From Actinocorallia sp. API 0066 (GTDB taxonomy: Bacteria; Actinomycetota; Actinomycetes; Streptosporangiales; Streptosporangiaceae): a DNA stretch of 64,000 nt. Below, one piece after another: positions 10,266 to 19,324 of this stretch. Position numbers and translations under genes: made by a program. Under the pieces are notes generated by a model. That model saw only the letters and a list, made by a program, of their open reading frames with translations, did not search any database and was not told the DNA's origin. The stretch's first letter is position 1. Each line of letters opens with the position of its first letter. The DNA lies in the NCBI RefSeq assembly GCF_020991275.1, contig NZ_JAJLQY010000003.1:496001-560000 (forward strand), written 5' to 3'.

Positions 10266-10366
10266 CCCCCCGCACCACCTGCTGAAAGTCTCGTTCTGGT
10301 ATTTCCTGCTGGTAGCGCCCCCGTGAGCACTAAGATCGTGCGGAAACGATCTTTTCGGGAGGCGGC

Positions 10367-11344
10367 GTGCGGACTGTCGATCTGGGCTCGCAGGGGTTCG
10401 AGGTCTCGGCGCAGGGGCTCGGGTGCATGGGCATGAGCCAGTCCTACGGGGTCGCCGACGACACCGTGTCGCTGGCCACCATCGACCGCGCCCTCGAACT
10501 CGGCGTCACGTTCTTCGACACCGCCGACGTCTACGGACTCGCCGGGATCTACGGGTTCGGCGCGAACGAGAAGCTGCTCGGATACGCGCTGCGCGACCGC
10601 CGGGACGAGGCGGTCATCGCCACCAAGTTCGGCATCCGCGACATCACCACCGAGGGCGGACGGATCCAGATCCACCCGGACGGGTCGCCCGAGTACGTCA
10701 GGCGCGCCTGCGAGAGCTCGCTGCGGCGGCTGCGCACCGACCGGATCGACCTGTACTACCTGCACCGGCCCGACCCGAAGACGCCGATCGAGGACACCAT
10801 CGGCGCGATGGCCGAACTCGTCGCCGAAGGCAAGGTCCGGTACCTGGGCGTCTCGGAGGTGTCGGCCGCCGAGCTGGAGCGGGCGCACGCCGTCCACCCG
10901 ATCACCGCGTTGCAGAGCGAGTACTCGCTGTGGACGCGCGGCATCGAGGACGAGATCCTGCCCACCGCGCGCCGTCTCGGCGTCGGCGTCGTGCCGTTCT
11001 CCCCGCTCGGCCGCGGCTTCCTGACGGGCACCGTCACCGGCACCACCGAACTGTCCTCCGACGACATGCGCCACAACATCCCCCGCTTCACCCCCGAGGC
11101 CCTCGACGCCAACCAGGCCCTCGTCGCCACCGTCCGCGACATCGCCGCCGCCCACGGCGCCCTCCCCGGCCAGGTCGCCCTCGCCTGGGTCCACGCCCAG
11201 GGCGACGACCTCGTCCCCATCCCCGGCACCAAACGCCCCACCTACCTGGAACAGAACGCCGCCGCCACCACCCTCACCCTCACCCCCGAAGACCTCACCC
11301 GCCTCAACCCCCTGGCCACCCAGGTAACCGGCTCCCGCTACTGA
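10367..11344 (+). CDS. Aldo/keto reductase
   Basis: NADPH-dependent carbonyl reductase of the AKR13-like group, 325 aa, TIM barrel. The catalytic tetrad is visible: Asp and Tyr in FFDTADVYG, Lys in IATKFG and His in YYLHRPD. A C-terminal cofactor-binding segment PIPGTKRPTYLEQN is present. GTG start after GGGAGGCGGC; a TAAGATC -10-like box is centred about 33 nt upstream. The last 250 bp are very C-rich in the coding strand. Substrate unknown; no partner genes. Confidence 0.9.
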   Translation: MRTVDLGSQGFEVSAQGLGCMGMSQSYGVADDTVSLATIDRALELGVTFFDTADVYGLAGIYGFGANEKLLGYALRDRRDEAVIATKFGIRDITTEGGRIQIHPDGSPEYVRRACESSLRRLRTDRIDLYYLHRPDPKTPIEDTIGAMAELVAEGKVRYLGVSEVSAAELERAHAVHPITALQSEYSLWTRGIEDEILPTARRLGVGVVPFSPLGRGFLTGTVTGTTELSSDDMRHNIPRFTPEALDANQALVATVRDIAAAHGALPGQVALAWVHAQGDDLVPIPGTKRPTYLEQNAAATTLTLTPEDLTRLNPLATQVTGSRY

Positions 11345-11553
11345 CCCAGCCCCCCGCGCCCCTGACGCGACACCCCAAGGCCACCCCCTTTACACAGTAA
11401 GGTTCTTTCCGGCGCCACCTTGATGGCCCGGCCCCGCACCCCAAAGCCTCCCGATAAAAGGGACAGTTGGTGCAAATTTAAATGGATCAGACCTTTCCGC
11501 TGAATTCCATAAAGCACAAGCGAGTACCCTGCACCACCGGTAACTTCACTCCC

Positions 11554-12444
11554 ATGCCTTCACCACATCACGACTCCCTGAACGCGGTTTTCCGGAGACG
11601 TCCGACATTGGCGCTGGAAGTGCTGCACGACCTCTGCGGCGTGCGCATCTCCCCCCATTCCCCGGCCCGGGTCGAGTCCAACGACTTCAACACCCGGCCG
11701 TCAGACGACTTCACCCCCGACACCGTCATCACCGTGGGCCCACCGCGGGCGCCCTCGCACGGCGTCATCGTCGAGATCCAGCAGACCCGGATCGCGGCGA
11801 AGCGCACACAGCTCGCGCGCTACGCGGCCTCGATGTGGCTGCAGATCCGGCGCCCCGTGCACGTCCTGCTCTTCGCCCCCGACGACAAGACCGCCGACTA
11901 CTACGCGGCCCCCATCTCCACGAGCCTGCCCGGCTACACCTTCCACGCCCACTCCGTCGGCCCCGCGCGCCTCCCCGTCGTCACCGACCCGGCCGAGGCA
12001 GCCGCCCATATCGAGATCGCCATGTTCAGCGTCCACGCACACGGACAAACCCACCCGAAAACGATCAACGCCTTCGCGGAAGCCCTCAAGAAGTTCCCCC
12101 AGGAGCACTCCGAGGCTTACGCTAACTTCTGCTGGAACATCTCCGCGCCCGCCATCCGCACGATGCTGGAGGCCGTCATGAAGAACGCCACAGAATTCCC
12201 CCTCTCAGCCAAGATCATCGACGAGGCCCGCCCGGAGATCATCGCCAGGGCCCGGCCCAGGATCATCGCCGAGGCGCGGCCGGAGATCGAGGCTGAGGCC
12301 GTGCTCACGGTGCTCAGCGCCCGCGGCGTGGCCGTCGACGAGGCCACGCGCGAACGCGTCCTGGCCTGCACCGACCTCACGACGCTCGGGGGATGGCTCA
12401 AGGCGAGCGCCACGGCGACCTCGGCCGACGACCTGTTCGGCTGA
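11554..12444 (+). CDS. PD-(D/E)XK nuclease-like (Rpn-related) protein of unknown function
   Basis: 296-aa protein of a family often found in multiple copies in actinomycetes and not functionally assigned. A nuclease-like core is suggested by the Asp of TPDTVITV followed by VIVEIQQTR (E-x-Q pattern of PD-(D/E)XK enzymes) and QLARYAASMW. The C-terminal third is helical with an imperfect repeat (ARPEIIARARPRII, then AEARPEIEAEA), like the tails of Rpn/transposase-like nucleases. An earlier in-frame ATG exists at 11482, but the conserved part begins near PSPHHDSLNAVFRRRP and TAACTT lies 7 nt before the ATG at 11554. Catalysis is inference. Confidence 0.6.
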   Translation: MPSPHHDSLNAVFRRRPTLALEVLHDLCGVRISPHSPARVESNDFNTRPSDDFTPDTVITVGPPRAPSHGVIVEIQQTRIAAKRTQLARYAASMWLQIRRPVHVLLFAPDDKTADYYAAPISTSLPGYTFHAHSVGPARLPVVTDPAEAAAHIEIAMFSVHAHGQTHPKTINAFAEALKKFPQEHSEAYANFCWNISAPAIRTMLEAVMKNATEFPLSAKIIDEARPEIIARARPRIIAEARPEIEAEAVLTVLSARGVAVDEATRERVLACTDLTTLGGWLKASATATSADDLFG

Positions 12445-12459
12445 GCCGAGGAGGGTTCG

Positions 12460-12498
12460 AGCCGCACGGCGTCCGCTCTCGGAGGACGTCGTGCGGCT
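12460..12498. terminator. Bidirectional terminator hairpin
   Basis: AGCCGCACGGCGTCC (12460-12474) and GGACGTCGTGCGGCT (12484-12498) pair in 14 of 15 positions around a 9-nt loop. It lies between two convergent genes ending at 12444 and 12509. Confidence 0.7.
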
Positions 12499-12508
12499 TG
12501 TGGTGTGG

Positions 12509-13690
12509 TCAGCGGGGTGGGGGGTGGAAGGTGGTGGAGAGGGGGCAGTGGGTGCCCTGGTAGATGGTGGGCATGCAGCGGTTGCAGTGGGTGCAGGCGG
12601 AGGTGGCGGAGGGGTTCTGGTGGAGGTGGTTGGGGAGGTCGGGGTCGATGAGGAGGGCGCGGCCCAGGGCGGCGAAGTCGAAGCCCTCCGACATCGCCAG
12701 GTTGAGGGAGGGGCGGTCGGTGAGGCCGCCCAGGAGGATGAGGGGCATCTTGAGTTCGGCGCGGAAGCGGCGCGCTGTGGGGAGGAGGTAGGCGGGCTCG
12801 TAGGGGTAGGTGTGGAGGAAGAAGCGGCCGAAGAGGCGTAGGGCGGTCCGCACGGGTTGGGGGAAGGCGGCGGCGAACTCCTTGACGGGGGCGTCGCCTC
12901 GGAACAGGTACATGGGGTTGAGCAGGGAGCTTCCGGCGGTGAGTTCCAGGGCGTCCAGGTGGCCGTCGGACTCCAGGAGGAGGGCGAAGGCAAGGCCGTC
13001 CGCCTCGGTGAGGCCGCCGCGGACTCCGTCGGACATGTTGATCTTGGCGAGGACCGCGATCCGGTCGCCGACGCGGGCCCTGACCGCCTCGGCGATCTGC
13101 CTTGCCACGCTCGCGCGGTTGACCAGGGAGCCTCCACGGGCGTCCCCGCGCTTGTTCAGGCGAGGGCTCAGGAAGGAACTCGCCAGGTAGTTGTGGCCGA
13201 AGTGGAGTTCGACGGCGTCGAAGCCGCAGTCGGCGGCGAGTGCGGCGGCGTCGGCGTGGGCGCGGGTGATCCTGGCGAGGTCGTCCTCGGTCGCGGCCTG
13301 GACGAACCGGAACGTCAGGGGGCTGAGCCGTCGCGACGCCGACAGCGCGGGCAGGCGGTTGGAGCGGGCGTCGGCGACGGGCCCCGCGTGGCCGATCTGG
13401 GCGGAGATCGCCGCGCCCTCGGCGTGCACGGCCTCGGCCAGCCGGGTGAGGCCGGGAGCGGCCTCGGGGCGCAGGTAAATCTGGCGGCGTTCGGTGCGGC
13501 CCTCCGGTGCGACGGCGCAGTAGGCGACGGTCGTCATGCCGACGCCGCCCGCCGCGATCGTCCGGTGGAAGGAGATGAGGTCGTCGGAGACGAGGGCCTT
13601 GGGGGTGCGGCCCTCGAAGGTGGCCGCCTTGATGAGGCGGTTGCGCAGGTTCAGGGGTCCGAGTCTGGCGGGGCTGAAGGGGTCGGGCAC
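12509..13690 (-). CDS. NADH:flavin oxidoreductase / old yellow enzyme family
   Basis: 393-aa FMN-dependent ene-reductase-type TIM barrel. Substrate- and FMN-site residues fit the family: IKAATFEGRTP near the N terminus, QIGHAGP, VELHFGHNYL with the His/Asn pair type, and GRALLIDPDLPNHL for FMN phosphate. A C-terminal Cys cluster (CTHCNRC plus CPLS) resembles the 4Fe-4S ligands of 2,4-dienoyl-CoA reductase-like members, although the protein lacks the extra flavodoxin/NADPH domains. GTG start. Its 5' end overlaps the TetR gene by 40 bp and both are read leftward, so the regulator is probably co-expressed with it. Confidence 0.87.
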   Translation of the reverse strand: MPDPFSPARLGPLNLRNRLIKAATFEGRTPKALVSDDLISFHRTIAAGGVGMTTVAYCAVAPEGRTERRQIYLRPEAAPGLTRLAEAVHAEGAAISAQIGHAGPVADARSNRLPALSASRRLSPLTFRFVQAATEDDLARITRAHADAAALAADCGFDAVELHFGHNYLASSFLSPRLNKRGDARGGSLVNRASVARQIAEAVRARVGDRIAVLAKINMSDGVRGGLTEADGLAFALLLESDGHLDALELTAGSSLLNPMYLFRGDAPVKEFAAAFPQPVRTALRLFGRFFLHTYPYEPAYLLPTARRFRAELKMPLILLGGLTDRPSLNLAMSEGFDFAALGRALLIDPDLPNHLHQNPSATSACTHCNRCMPTIYQGTHCPLSTTFHPPPR

Positions 13691-14283
13691 GGGGGCGCTC
13701 CGTTCGCGGGGGGTGGGAGGGGCGCGTCGAGTCCCGCGGCGACGAACGCCGCGACGCTCGCGGCGGGCGGCGGGTCGTCCGCCGCGTCGCCGTAGGTGTG
13801 CAGGACGAGGTCACGGGCCAGCCGCCATCGCAAGGCGGCCTCCTCAGGCGGCAGGCCGGGGACGGCGCGGGCGAGGAGGGCGGCCCAGGGTTCGGGGTGG
13901 GACCACGCCGACCGCCACGGCAGCGGATGCCCGGCGCGGACGAGCCGGGCGAGCAGCCCGACGAGCCAGCGCCGCGCCGGGTCGGCGGCGAGCGCGGCCA
14001 GGGGCTCCACGAGGAGGGCGGCGATCCGGGACGCCCGCACGGGCCCGGTGCCGCGCAGGAGGCCGTCGAGTTCCGTCAGCCGGGCGCTCCAGAGGTCGCC
14101 GAGACCGCGTTCCAGGAGCGCGGTGGCCAGCGCCTCCTTGGAGCCGAAGTGGTAGTGCACGGCGGCGGGGTTCATCCCGGCGGCCTTGTTCACGGCGCGC
14201 ACCGACACCGCGTCGTAGCCCTGGGCGGCGAAGAGTTCGGCGGCGGCGTCCAGCAGCCGTCCGGGCGCGTCGGCGATCGTCAC
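13651..14283 (-). CDS. TetR family transcriptional regulator (CerR/DUF1956-like)
   Basis: 210-aa repressor. HTH at residues about 27-47 (VRAVNKAAGMNPAAVHYHFG), followed by a helical ligand domain and a disordered Pro-rich tail. A longer frame starts with TTG at 14319; the GTG at 14283 is preferred because it places the first helix (TIADAPGRLLDAAAELFAAQ) at the usual distance. Overlaps the downstream oxidoreductase start, so it likely controls that gene. A long palindrome is centred about 46 bp upstream of the start. Confidence 0.85.
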   Translation of the reverse strand: MTIADAPGRLLDAAAELFAAQGYDAVSVRAVNKAAGMNPAAVHYHFGSKEALATALLERGLGDLWSARLTELDGLLRGTGPVRASRIAALLVEPLAALAADPARRWLVGLLARLVRAGHPLPWRSAWSHPEPWAALLARAVPGLPPEEAALRWRLARDLVLHTYGDAADDPPPAASVAAFVAAGLDAPLPPPANGAPPCPTPSAPPDSDP

Positions 14284-14311
14284 GCCGCAAGTGCACCACG
14301 CCCGCCCGAGC

Positions 14312-14346
14312 CCGGTCAATCAGTGATGGAATCGCTGATTGACCGG
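14312..14346. promoter_or_regulatory. Large palindromic operator upstream of TetR/old-yellow-enzyme pair
   Basis: CCGGTCAATCAG (14312-14323) and CTGATTGACCGG (14335-14346) are a perfect 12-bp inverted repeat. The 11-bp centre continues the symmetry imperfectly (TGAT...ATCG). This is the size and form of a TetR operator; the regulator gene starts 29 bp away. Confidence 0.72.
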
Positions 14347-14379
14347 TTCCGGCATCGCCCCCACCCCTGGAACTCCGCG

Positions 14380-14841
14380 CTATCCCTGGAACTCCAGGAG
14401 GGGCACGTCGTACATGTGCGGATTCGGCGGGCGGCGCATCGGCGGGTCGGCGACCTCGACGACCATCAGCTCGGCGACGAACTGGACCGTCGCGGCCATG
14501 AGATGGCTGGTGAGGGCCTGCGCCGAACGCTCCTTCATGCCGACCGAGATGTGCACGTGCGGCACCGCCAGGCCCCGCTCAGGGTCCCAGGCGAGGGTCC
14601 CGCAGCCGACGGCCTCGACGTTCGCGGCGTGCACCCGCGTCCACACCGGCGCCATCGGGTCGGCGACCCGCTCGCACGTCCCGATGACCTCGACGGACGA
14701 GAACGCGCCGAGGAACATCGGGATGTAGCCCTGCCTGACGTCGTTGTCGGCGCAGAAGGCGGCGAGCGCGGTGAAGAAGTCGTCGCCCGGGTCGAAGACG
14801 ACGCCGAACGTGCGGCCCGCTTTCAGCTCACTGCTGCGCAT
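14380..14841 (-). CDS. PPC/DUF296 domain protein
   Basis: 153-aa single-domain protein of the PPC (plant and prokaryote conserved, PD1-like) family, which forms trimers. Conserved points seen are GVVFDPGDDFFTAL, GYIPMFLGAFSS, HVHISVGM (possible metal-binding His pair) and a C-terminal YDVPLLEF. Annotated DNA-binding in plants only when fused to AT-hooks, absent here, so a small-molecule or enzyme role is equally likely. ATG after GGAGGGAGCGC. It overlaps the end of the amidase gene by 14 bp and is the last gene of the leftward operon starting at 19198. Confidence 0.82.
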   Translation of the reverse strand: MRSSELKAGRTFGVVFDPGDDFFTALAAFCADNDVRQGYIPMFLGAFSSVEVIGTCERVADPMAPVWTRVHAANVEAVGCGTLAWDPERGLAVPHVHISVGMKERSAQALTSHLMAATVQFVAELMVVEVADPPMRRPPNPHMYDVPLLEFQG

Positions 14842-16222
14842 GCGCTCCCTCCAGGTCGGCGACGTCGGGTCCGCCGCCCGTCGCGGCGATGGCGGGCGCG
14901 GCGCCCACCGGCGTCCCGCAGAACGCGGCGGCGGCCGACGCCAGCAGCGCGTCCTTCCCGGCGGGCGCGAGCAGGGTGAGCCCGTGCGGACGGCCCGCAG
15001 GGGTCATCCCGCCGGGCACCGCGATCCCGGCGAGGTCGAGCAGGTTCGCGAACGTGCTGTAGTGGCCGAGCACCTTGTTACGGCCGATCGGGTCCTCGCG
15101 CATCTCCTTGTGCGTGAAGGTCGTCGGCACGGTGGGCACCGCGAGCGCGTCGATCCGCTTCCAGGTGTCGCGGGTGAGGGCCCGTAGCTCCTGGAGGCGG
15201 TGCGCGTCGGCGAAAGCGTCGGCGGCCGTCATCGACGACCCGGGCCGCAGCACCCTGCGCGTCACCGGGTGGACGGCCTCGGGGTGCCGTTCGGTGAACG
15301 CGCCCACGGCGGTGAGCCTTTCGGCCAGCCAGGCGCCCCCGTACAGGAGCCTGCCCGCCTGGAGGAAGGGGTCGAACTCGATCTGCACGAGGGTGTGGCC
15401 GAGGTCGCGCAGCCGGGCCAGGACCTCCTTGAACGCCACCGCCGCCGCCCCGTCGCCGAAGAACTCCAGGCGGCGCGGCACCCCGACCCGCAGCGGCCCG
15501 GACGCCGTCAACCCGCCGACCGGCAGTTGACGCGACCACGGGTCGCCCGCGACGGGCCCGGCGATGACCGACAGGACCGTCCAGGCGTCCGGCACCGACC
15601 CCGCGAAGACGCTCGCGCAGTCCAGCGAGGCGCACGCCGGAACCATGCCCAGCGTGGACACCAGCCCCCGCGACGGCTTCAGCCCGACCGTCCCGGTGAA
15701 CGCCGCGGGCACCCGGCCGGACCCGGCCGTGTCGGTGCCGAGCGCGAACGACACGAGGCCCGCGCCGACCGCGACCGCCGACCCGGAGCTCGACCCTCCC
15801 GAGATGAGGCCCGGCACGAGCGGCGACTCGCACGACCCGTACGGGCTGCGGGTGCCCGACAGGCCGGTGGCGAACTGGTCGAGGTTGGTCTTGCCGAGGA
15901 GCAGCGCCCCCGCCGCGCGCAGCCGGTCCACGACGGGCGCGGAGACGTCGGGCGTGTAGGCGTACCCGGGGCACGCCGCGGTGGTGGGCAGCCCCGCGAC
16001 GTCGATGTTGTCCTTGACCGCGAAGGGCACCCCGTACAGGGGTCCGTCCGGCAGGGCGGCGGCCTCGGCGAGCACCTCCGCGCGCGGCCGGAGCGTGATC
16101 CAGACGTGGTCCTCGCCCCGCGCCTCGATCCTGTCGTAGACCTCGTTGACCACGTCCTCCGGCCGGGCCGTCCCGGTGCCGTAGCACCGGGACAGCTCCG
16201 CCACCGACAGCGAGCCGGTCAT
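14828..16222 (-). CDS. Allophanate hydrolase-type amidase (AtzF-like, amidase domain only)
   Basis: 464-aa amidase-signature enzyme. The Ser-cisSer-Lys triad is visible: Lys in [10 protein letters not shown], cis-Ser in GGSSSGSA and nucleophile in [12 protein letters not shown]; the last matches AtzF/DUR1 allophanate hydrolases closely. Full-length AtzF enzymes have about 600 aa with an extra C-terminal domain; this protein ends after the amidase domain ([23 protein letters not shown] followed by a short tail). ATG at 16222 after GGGAGGCAC; the open frame continues upstream but without family similarity. It overlaps the upstream hydrolase stop by 4 bp, and would deamidate allophanate released from biuret. 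Confidence 0.85.
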   Translation of the reverse strand: MTGSLSVAELSRCYGTGTARPEDVVNEVYDRIEARGEDHVWITLRPRAEVLAEAAALPDGPLYGVPFAVKDNIDVAGLPTTAACPGYAYTPDVSAPVVDRLRAAGALLLGKTNLDQFATGLSGTRSPYGSCESPLVPGLISGGSSSGSAVAVGAGLVSFALGTDTAGSGRVPAAFTGTVGLKPSRGLVSTLGMVPACASLDCASVFAGSVPDAWTVLSVIAGPVAGDPWSRQLPVGGLTASGPLRVGVPRRLEFFGDGAAAVAFKEVLARLRDLGHTLVQIEFDPFLQAGRLLYGGAWLAERLTAVGAFTERHPEAVHPVTRRVLRPGSSMTAADAFADAHRLQELRALTRDTWKRIDALAVPTVPTTFTHKEMREDPIGRNKVLGHYSTFANLLDLAGIAVPGGMTPAGRPHGLTLLAPAGKDALLASAAAAFCGTPVGAAPAIAATGGGPDVADLEGAHAQQ

Positions 16223-16914
16223 GTGCCTCCCAAGGTGTCGAGCAGGGCCGACGACGGCGCGATCGCCCCGAACACGCCGCCCTGCATGGTGATCATCTTC
16301 AGCGCCGCCTCGTAGTTGCCGACGTCGGTCGCGCCCGTGCAGTCGGTGAGCAGCAGGCACTCGTATCCCCTGTCGTTGGCGTCGCGCATCGTCGTGTGCA
16401 CGCACACGTCGGTGGTGATGCCGGTGAGGATGAGGTGCGTGATGCCGCGCGTCCGCAGCAGCAGATCGAGGTCGGTGGCGTAGAACGAGCCCTTGCCCGG
16501 CTTGTCGATGACGAGTTCGCCTTCGACGGGCGCGACCTCGGGCACGATCTCCCAGCCGGGTTCGCCCCGGACGAGGATGCGTCCCTGCGGCCCCTCGTCG
16601 CCGATGCCCGCGCCGATGCCCTTGGACCGCCAGAGCTTGTTCGGCGGGCAGTCCGCGAGGTCGGGCCGGTGCCCCTCGCGGGTGTGGATGACGGTGAAGC
16701 CGAGCGGCCGCACCGCGTCCAGCACCCGGGCGGTGGGCTCCAGGCCCGCGCGGGTGAGCTCCAGGTCGTAGCCCATGGCGTCGACGTACCCGCCCTTGCC
16801 GCAGAAGTCCACCTGCCAGTCGATGCAGATGACCGCGGTCTTCTCGGGCGTGAACGTCCCGTCGTAGGGCCAGGCGTAGGGCTGCGCCATCACTGGACCG
16901 TACTGAGCGCTCAT
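16219..16914 (-). CDS. Isochorismatase-family cysteine hydrolase (biuret amidohydrolase-like), copy 2
   Basis: 231-aa amidohydrolase. Catalytic Asp in [11 protein letters not shown], Lys in [12 protein letters not shown] and nucleophilic Cys in [12 protein letters not shown] are all present. The motif set ([17 protein letters not shown] near the C terminus) fits the biuret/ureidoacrylate/carbamoyl-amidase branch rather than true isochorismatases. Starts with ATG overlapping the permease stop (ATGA) and ends by overlapping the amidase start, so it is translationally coupled to both. About half identical by eye to the copy at 18533-19198. Substrate is inferred from the adjacent allophanate hydrolase. 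Confidence 0.85.
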   Translation of the reverse strand: MSAQYGPVMAQPYAWPYDGTFTPEKTAVICIDWQVDFCGKGGYVDAMGYDLELTRAGLEPTARVLDAVRPLGFTVIHTREGHRPDLADCPPNKLWRSKGIGAGIGDEGPQGRILVRGEPGWEIVPEVAPVEGELVIDKPGKGSFYATDLDLLLRTRGITHLILTGITTDVCVHTTMRDANDRGYECLLLTDCTGATDVGNYEAALKMITMQGGVFGAIAPSSALLDTLGGT

Positions 16915-18536
16915 TTCGCCGCCGTAACGTCCGCGTCAGCGGCGGGTACGCTCTCGGCGGCCGGTTCCGGCCCGGACTCCTCGGCGGCCGCCTTCTTCTT
17001 CGCGGCGGCGTCGTAGAGGCCGAACAGGAGGAGGACGATCCCGGCGAAGACGTAGCCCAGCGCGACCTGTCCTTCGGCGTTCCACTCGACCTTCTCGGCG
17101 TGCACGAGGCCGATGAAGGACAGGACGGCGCCCGCGCCCGCGTAGCCCGCCGCCCAGACGAACCTCCGGTCGATGATGAACGCGACGATCGCGCCGAGCA
17201 CGAGTCCGGCGAGGATCGCGCCACCGCCGAGCAGCTTCAGCCCCTCGTAGACGACGCCGGCCCCGGCCAGCGCGTCGTAGCCGAGTTCGTGCGCCGACGT
17301 CCCGGCGGCCGACAGCACGTTGTCCATCTGTCCGACCGCCCACGAGGCGACGTTCGGGAGCAGCGCCATGACGACGGCGATGGCGTGCGCCTTCGGCACC
17401 TCCTGGAACGCCTGGGCGCCGATGAGCAGGCCGATGTACAGCAGGATCGGGACGATCGCGGGGGTCGGGAGCAGCGCGCCGAGCAGCGCGAAGAACCCGA
17501 GGAAGCAGAACAGCGCGATGACGACGCCCGTGGCGAGCGAGTACGACGACCTGCCTCCGGCCGCCTTCCAGCCCGGGTGGCCGATGTACACGGCGGGCGG
17601 GAAGGGCGAGCCGAGCCCCGCGCCGACGACGGCCCCGAGCCCGTCGGCCAGGAGCACGGCGCGGAGGTTGTACTCGTCGCCCGCGACGGCGGCGCTCTCC
17701 ACGTTGGTCATGCCCTCGGTGAAGTTGTAGATGCCGAGGGGGATGGCCGTGGCGAGCAGCGGCGAGACCTCCTTGAGGCCGTCCATCAGGAGGTCGATCT
17801 GGAGGGTCGGCAGGCCGATCGCGATGTCCTTGGCGGCCGCGGTGACGTTCGCGGGCTCCATGTAGCCGCCCGCCCAGCCGATGGCGGTGCCGACGAGCAG
17901 GGCGGCGAGGCCGACGGGGAGGCCGAACGGGAGCTTCAGGTCGGTGAAGAACCCGATGAGCAGGATGACGAGGACGGGCAGCGCGATCCAGGCCGCCTCG
18001 AACATCTGCCCGGTGGGCCGCATCGAGATGAAGGCGATGGAGATGCCCGCCAGGGTGCCGAGCATCGCCGCCTGCGGCGTGTACTTCCTGATGTACGGCC
18101 CGACGAACGCGCCGAGGATGACGATCAGGCCGATGATGAGCGACCAGGCCAGGCCCGCCGCCCACGCGGCGAGCGGGTCCTTGGTGGCCAGGTAGATCGG
18201 CAGCATGATCACGAACGTGACGATGAACATGTGCGGGACGGACGGCCCGTACGGCATCGCGCACACGTCGGTGCGTCCTTCACGCGCCGCCAGACGACGC
18301 GCGAGGTAGGTGTAGTACACGTTGCCGATGAGCATCTGGATGCCGAGCGCCGGAAGGATGACGCCGTAGACGTCGCTTCCGGGGATGTTGACGACGCCCA
18401 GGCACAGGCCGGTCAGGACCAGCACGTTGACCATGACGTTGAAGCCGAGGCCGAAGAACGCGTTGGTGTCGCCCGCCACCCAGAAGGGGAGCTTGAAGGG
18501 CTGTTCTTGCTCTGGCTGCTTGGTCTCGGTGCTCAT
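16911..18536 (-). CDS. NCS2-type permease (xanthine/uracil permease-like)
   Basis: 541-aa membrane protein with about a dozen hydrophobic helices ([44 protein letters not shown] and others) and a charged Ala/Glu-rich cytoplasmic tail. Fits the solute carrier 23/NCS2 superfamily that imports purines, pyrimidines and related ureido compounds; it is not a close AzgA relative. Placed between two isochorismatase-type hydrolases with ATGA overlaps at both ends, so it very probably imports their substrate or precursor. The substrate itself cannot be read from sequence. Confidence 0.85.
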   Translation of the reverse strand: MSTETKQPEQEQPFKLPFWVAGDTNAFFGLGFNVMVNVLVLTGLCLGVVNIPGSDVYGVILPALGIQMLIGNVYYTYLARRLAAREGRTDVCAMPYGPSVPHMFIVTFVIMLPIYLATKDPLAAWAAGLAWSLIIGLIVILGAFVGPYIRKYTPQAAMLGTLAGISIAFISMRPTGQMFEAAWIALPVLVILLIGFFTDLKLPFGLPVGLAALLVGTAIGWAGGYMEPANVTAAAKDIAIGLPTLQIDLLMDGLKEVSPLLATAIPLGIYNFTEGMTNVESAAVAGDEYNLRAVLLADGLGAVVGAGLGSPFPPAVYIGHPGWKAAGGRSSYSLATGVVIALFCFLGFFALLGALLPTPAIVPILLYIGLLIGAQAFQEVPKAHAIAVVMALLPNVASWAVGQMDNVLSAAGTSAHELGYDALAGAGVVYEGLKLLGGGAILAGLVLGAIVAFIIDRRFVWAAGYAGAGAVLSFIGLVHAEKVEWNAEGQVALGYVFAGIVLLLFGLYDAAAKKKAAAEESGPEPAAESVPAADADVTAAK

Positions 18537-19198
18537 GCGAGCGCCTCCAGGAAGTGCTTGGCGGGGGCGGTCCAGCCGAAGATGCCGCCCTGCGCGGAGA
18601 TCATGTGCAGTCCCGCGTCCTGGAACTCCGGGAAGTAGGAGCCGACGCAGTCGGACAGGACGAGGCACTCGTAGCCCCGGTCGTTGGCCTCCCGGACGGT
18701 GGTGTGGACGCACACCTCGGTGGTCACCCCCGTCACGACGAGGCTCGTGATGCCGTTGGTCTCCAGGAGGTCCTGGAGGCCGGTGGCGTAGAACGAGCCT
18801 TTGCCCGGTTTGTCGATGACGATCTCGTCCGGGAGGGGCCTCAGCTCGTCGATGATGTCGTGGCCGTACTCGCCGCGGATGAGGATGCGGCCCTTGGGCC
18901 CCGGGTCCCCGATCCGCAGGGACGGCTCGCCCCGGTTGAGCTTGGCCGGGGGGCAGTCGGACAGGTCGGGCAGGTGGCCCTCCCTCGTGTGGATCACGAG
19001 CAGCCCGGCGGCCCGTGCGGCGTCGAGCACCTCGCGCAGCGGCGGGATGACCCGGCGCAGCAGCGAGACGTCGTTGCCCAGCGTCTCGCCGAAGCCGCCG
19101 GGCTCGACGAAGTCACGCTGCATGTCGATGATCAGCAGTGCGGTGGTCGTGAGGTCGAAGCCGAACGGGTACGGTTCGGCCTCTACGGACGCGGTCAT
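18533..19198 (-). CDS. Isochorismatase-family cysteine hydrolase (biuret amidohydrolase-like), copy 1
   Basis: 221-aa amidohydrolase heading the operon. Catalytic Asp (LIIDMQRDFVEPGG), Lys ([12 protein letters not shown]) and Cys (TGVTTEVCVHTT) are intact. Differs from copy 2 around the N-terminal substrate loop (RDFVEPGGFGETLG versus [14 protein letters not shown]), which suggests a different substrate of similar type. ATG start; a perfect 14-bp palindrome 46 bp upstream is the likely site for the GntR regulator encoded next door. Overlaps the permease start by 4 bp. Confidence 0.85.
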   Translation of the reverse strand: MTASVEAEPYPFGFDLTTTALLIIDMQRDFVEPGGFGETLGNDVSLLRRVIPPLREVLDAARAAGLLVIHTREGHLPDLSDCPPAKLNRGEPSLRIGDPGPKGRILIRGEYGHDIIDELRPLPDEIVIDKPGKGSFYATGLQDLLETNGITSLVVTGVTTEVCVHTTVREANDRGYECLVLSDCVGSYFPEFQDAGLHMISAQGGIFGWTAPAKHFLEALA

Positions 19199-19243
19199 GG
19201 CGGCTCCCTCTCCCCCGAATCCGTGGATGCCTTACTGATCGTC

Positions 19244-19257
19244 GATTGTCGACAATC
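19244..19257. promoter_or_regulatory. GntR-type operator of the hydrolase/permease operon
   Basis: GATTGTCGACAATC is a perfect 14-bp palindrome with the TTGTcgACAA core expected of FCD-type GntR regulators. It lies between the operon start (19198) and the stop of the GntR gene (19325), in an otherwise empty 126-bp gap. Confidence 0.72.
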
Positions 19258-19324
19258 ACATGTCAGCGACGGACCTCGTCCGTTACGCCGGGGTAAAAGG
19301 CGGGATCGCGGGAGAAAGCGGGAG

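Noticed and set aside
8474-11194. 906-codon minus-strand frame
   Set aside because: Antisense to the BluB-CobT fusion and the aldo/keto reductase, both with intact catalytic motifs.
11482-11553. Upstream in-frame ATG extension of the PD-(D/E)XK-like gene
   Set aside because: The 24 extra residues have no family-like sequence and lie in a lower-G+C, promoter-like stretch.
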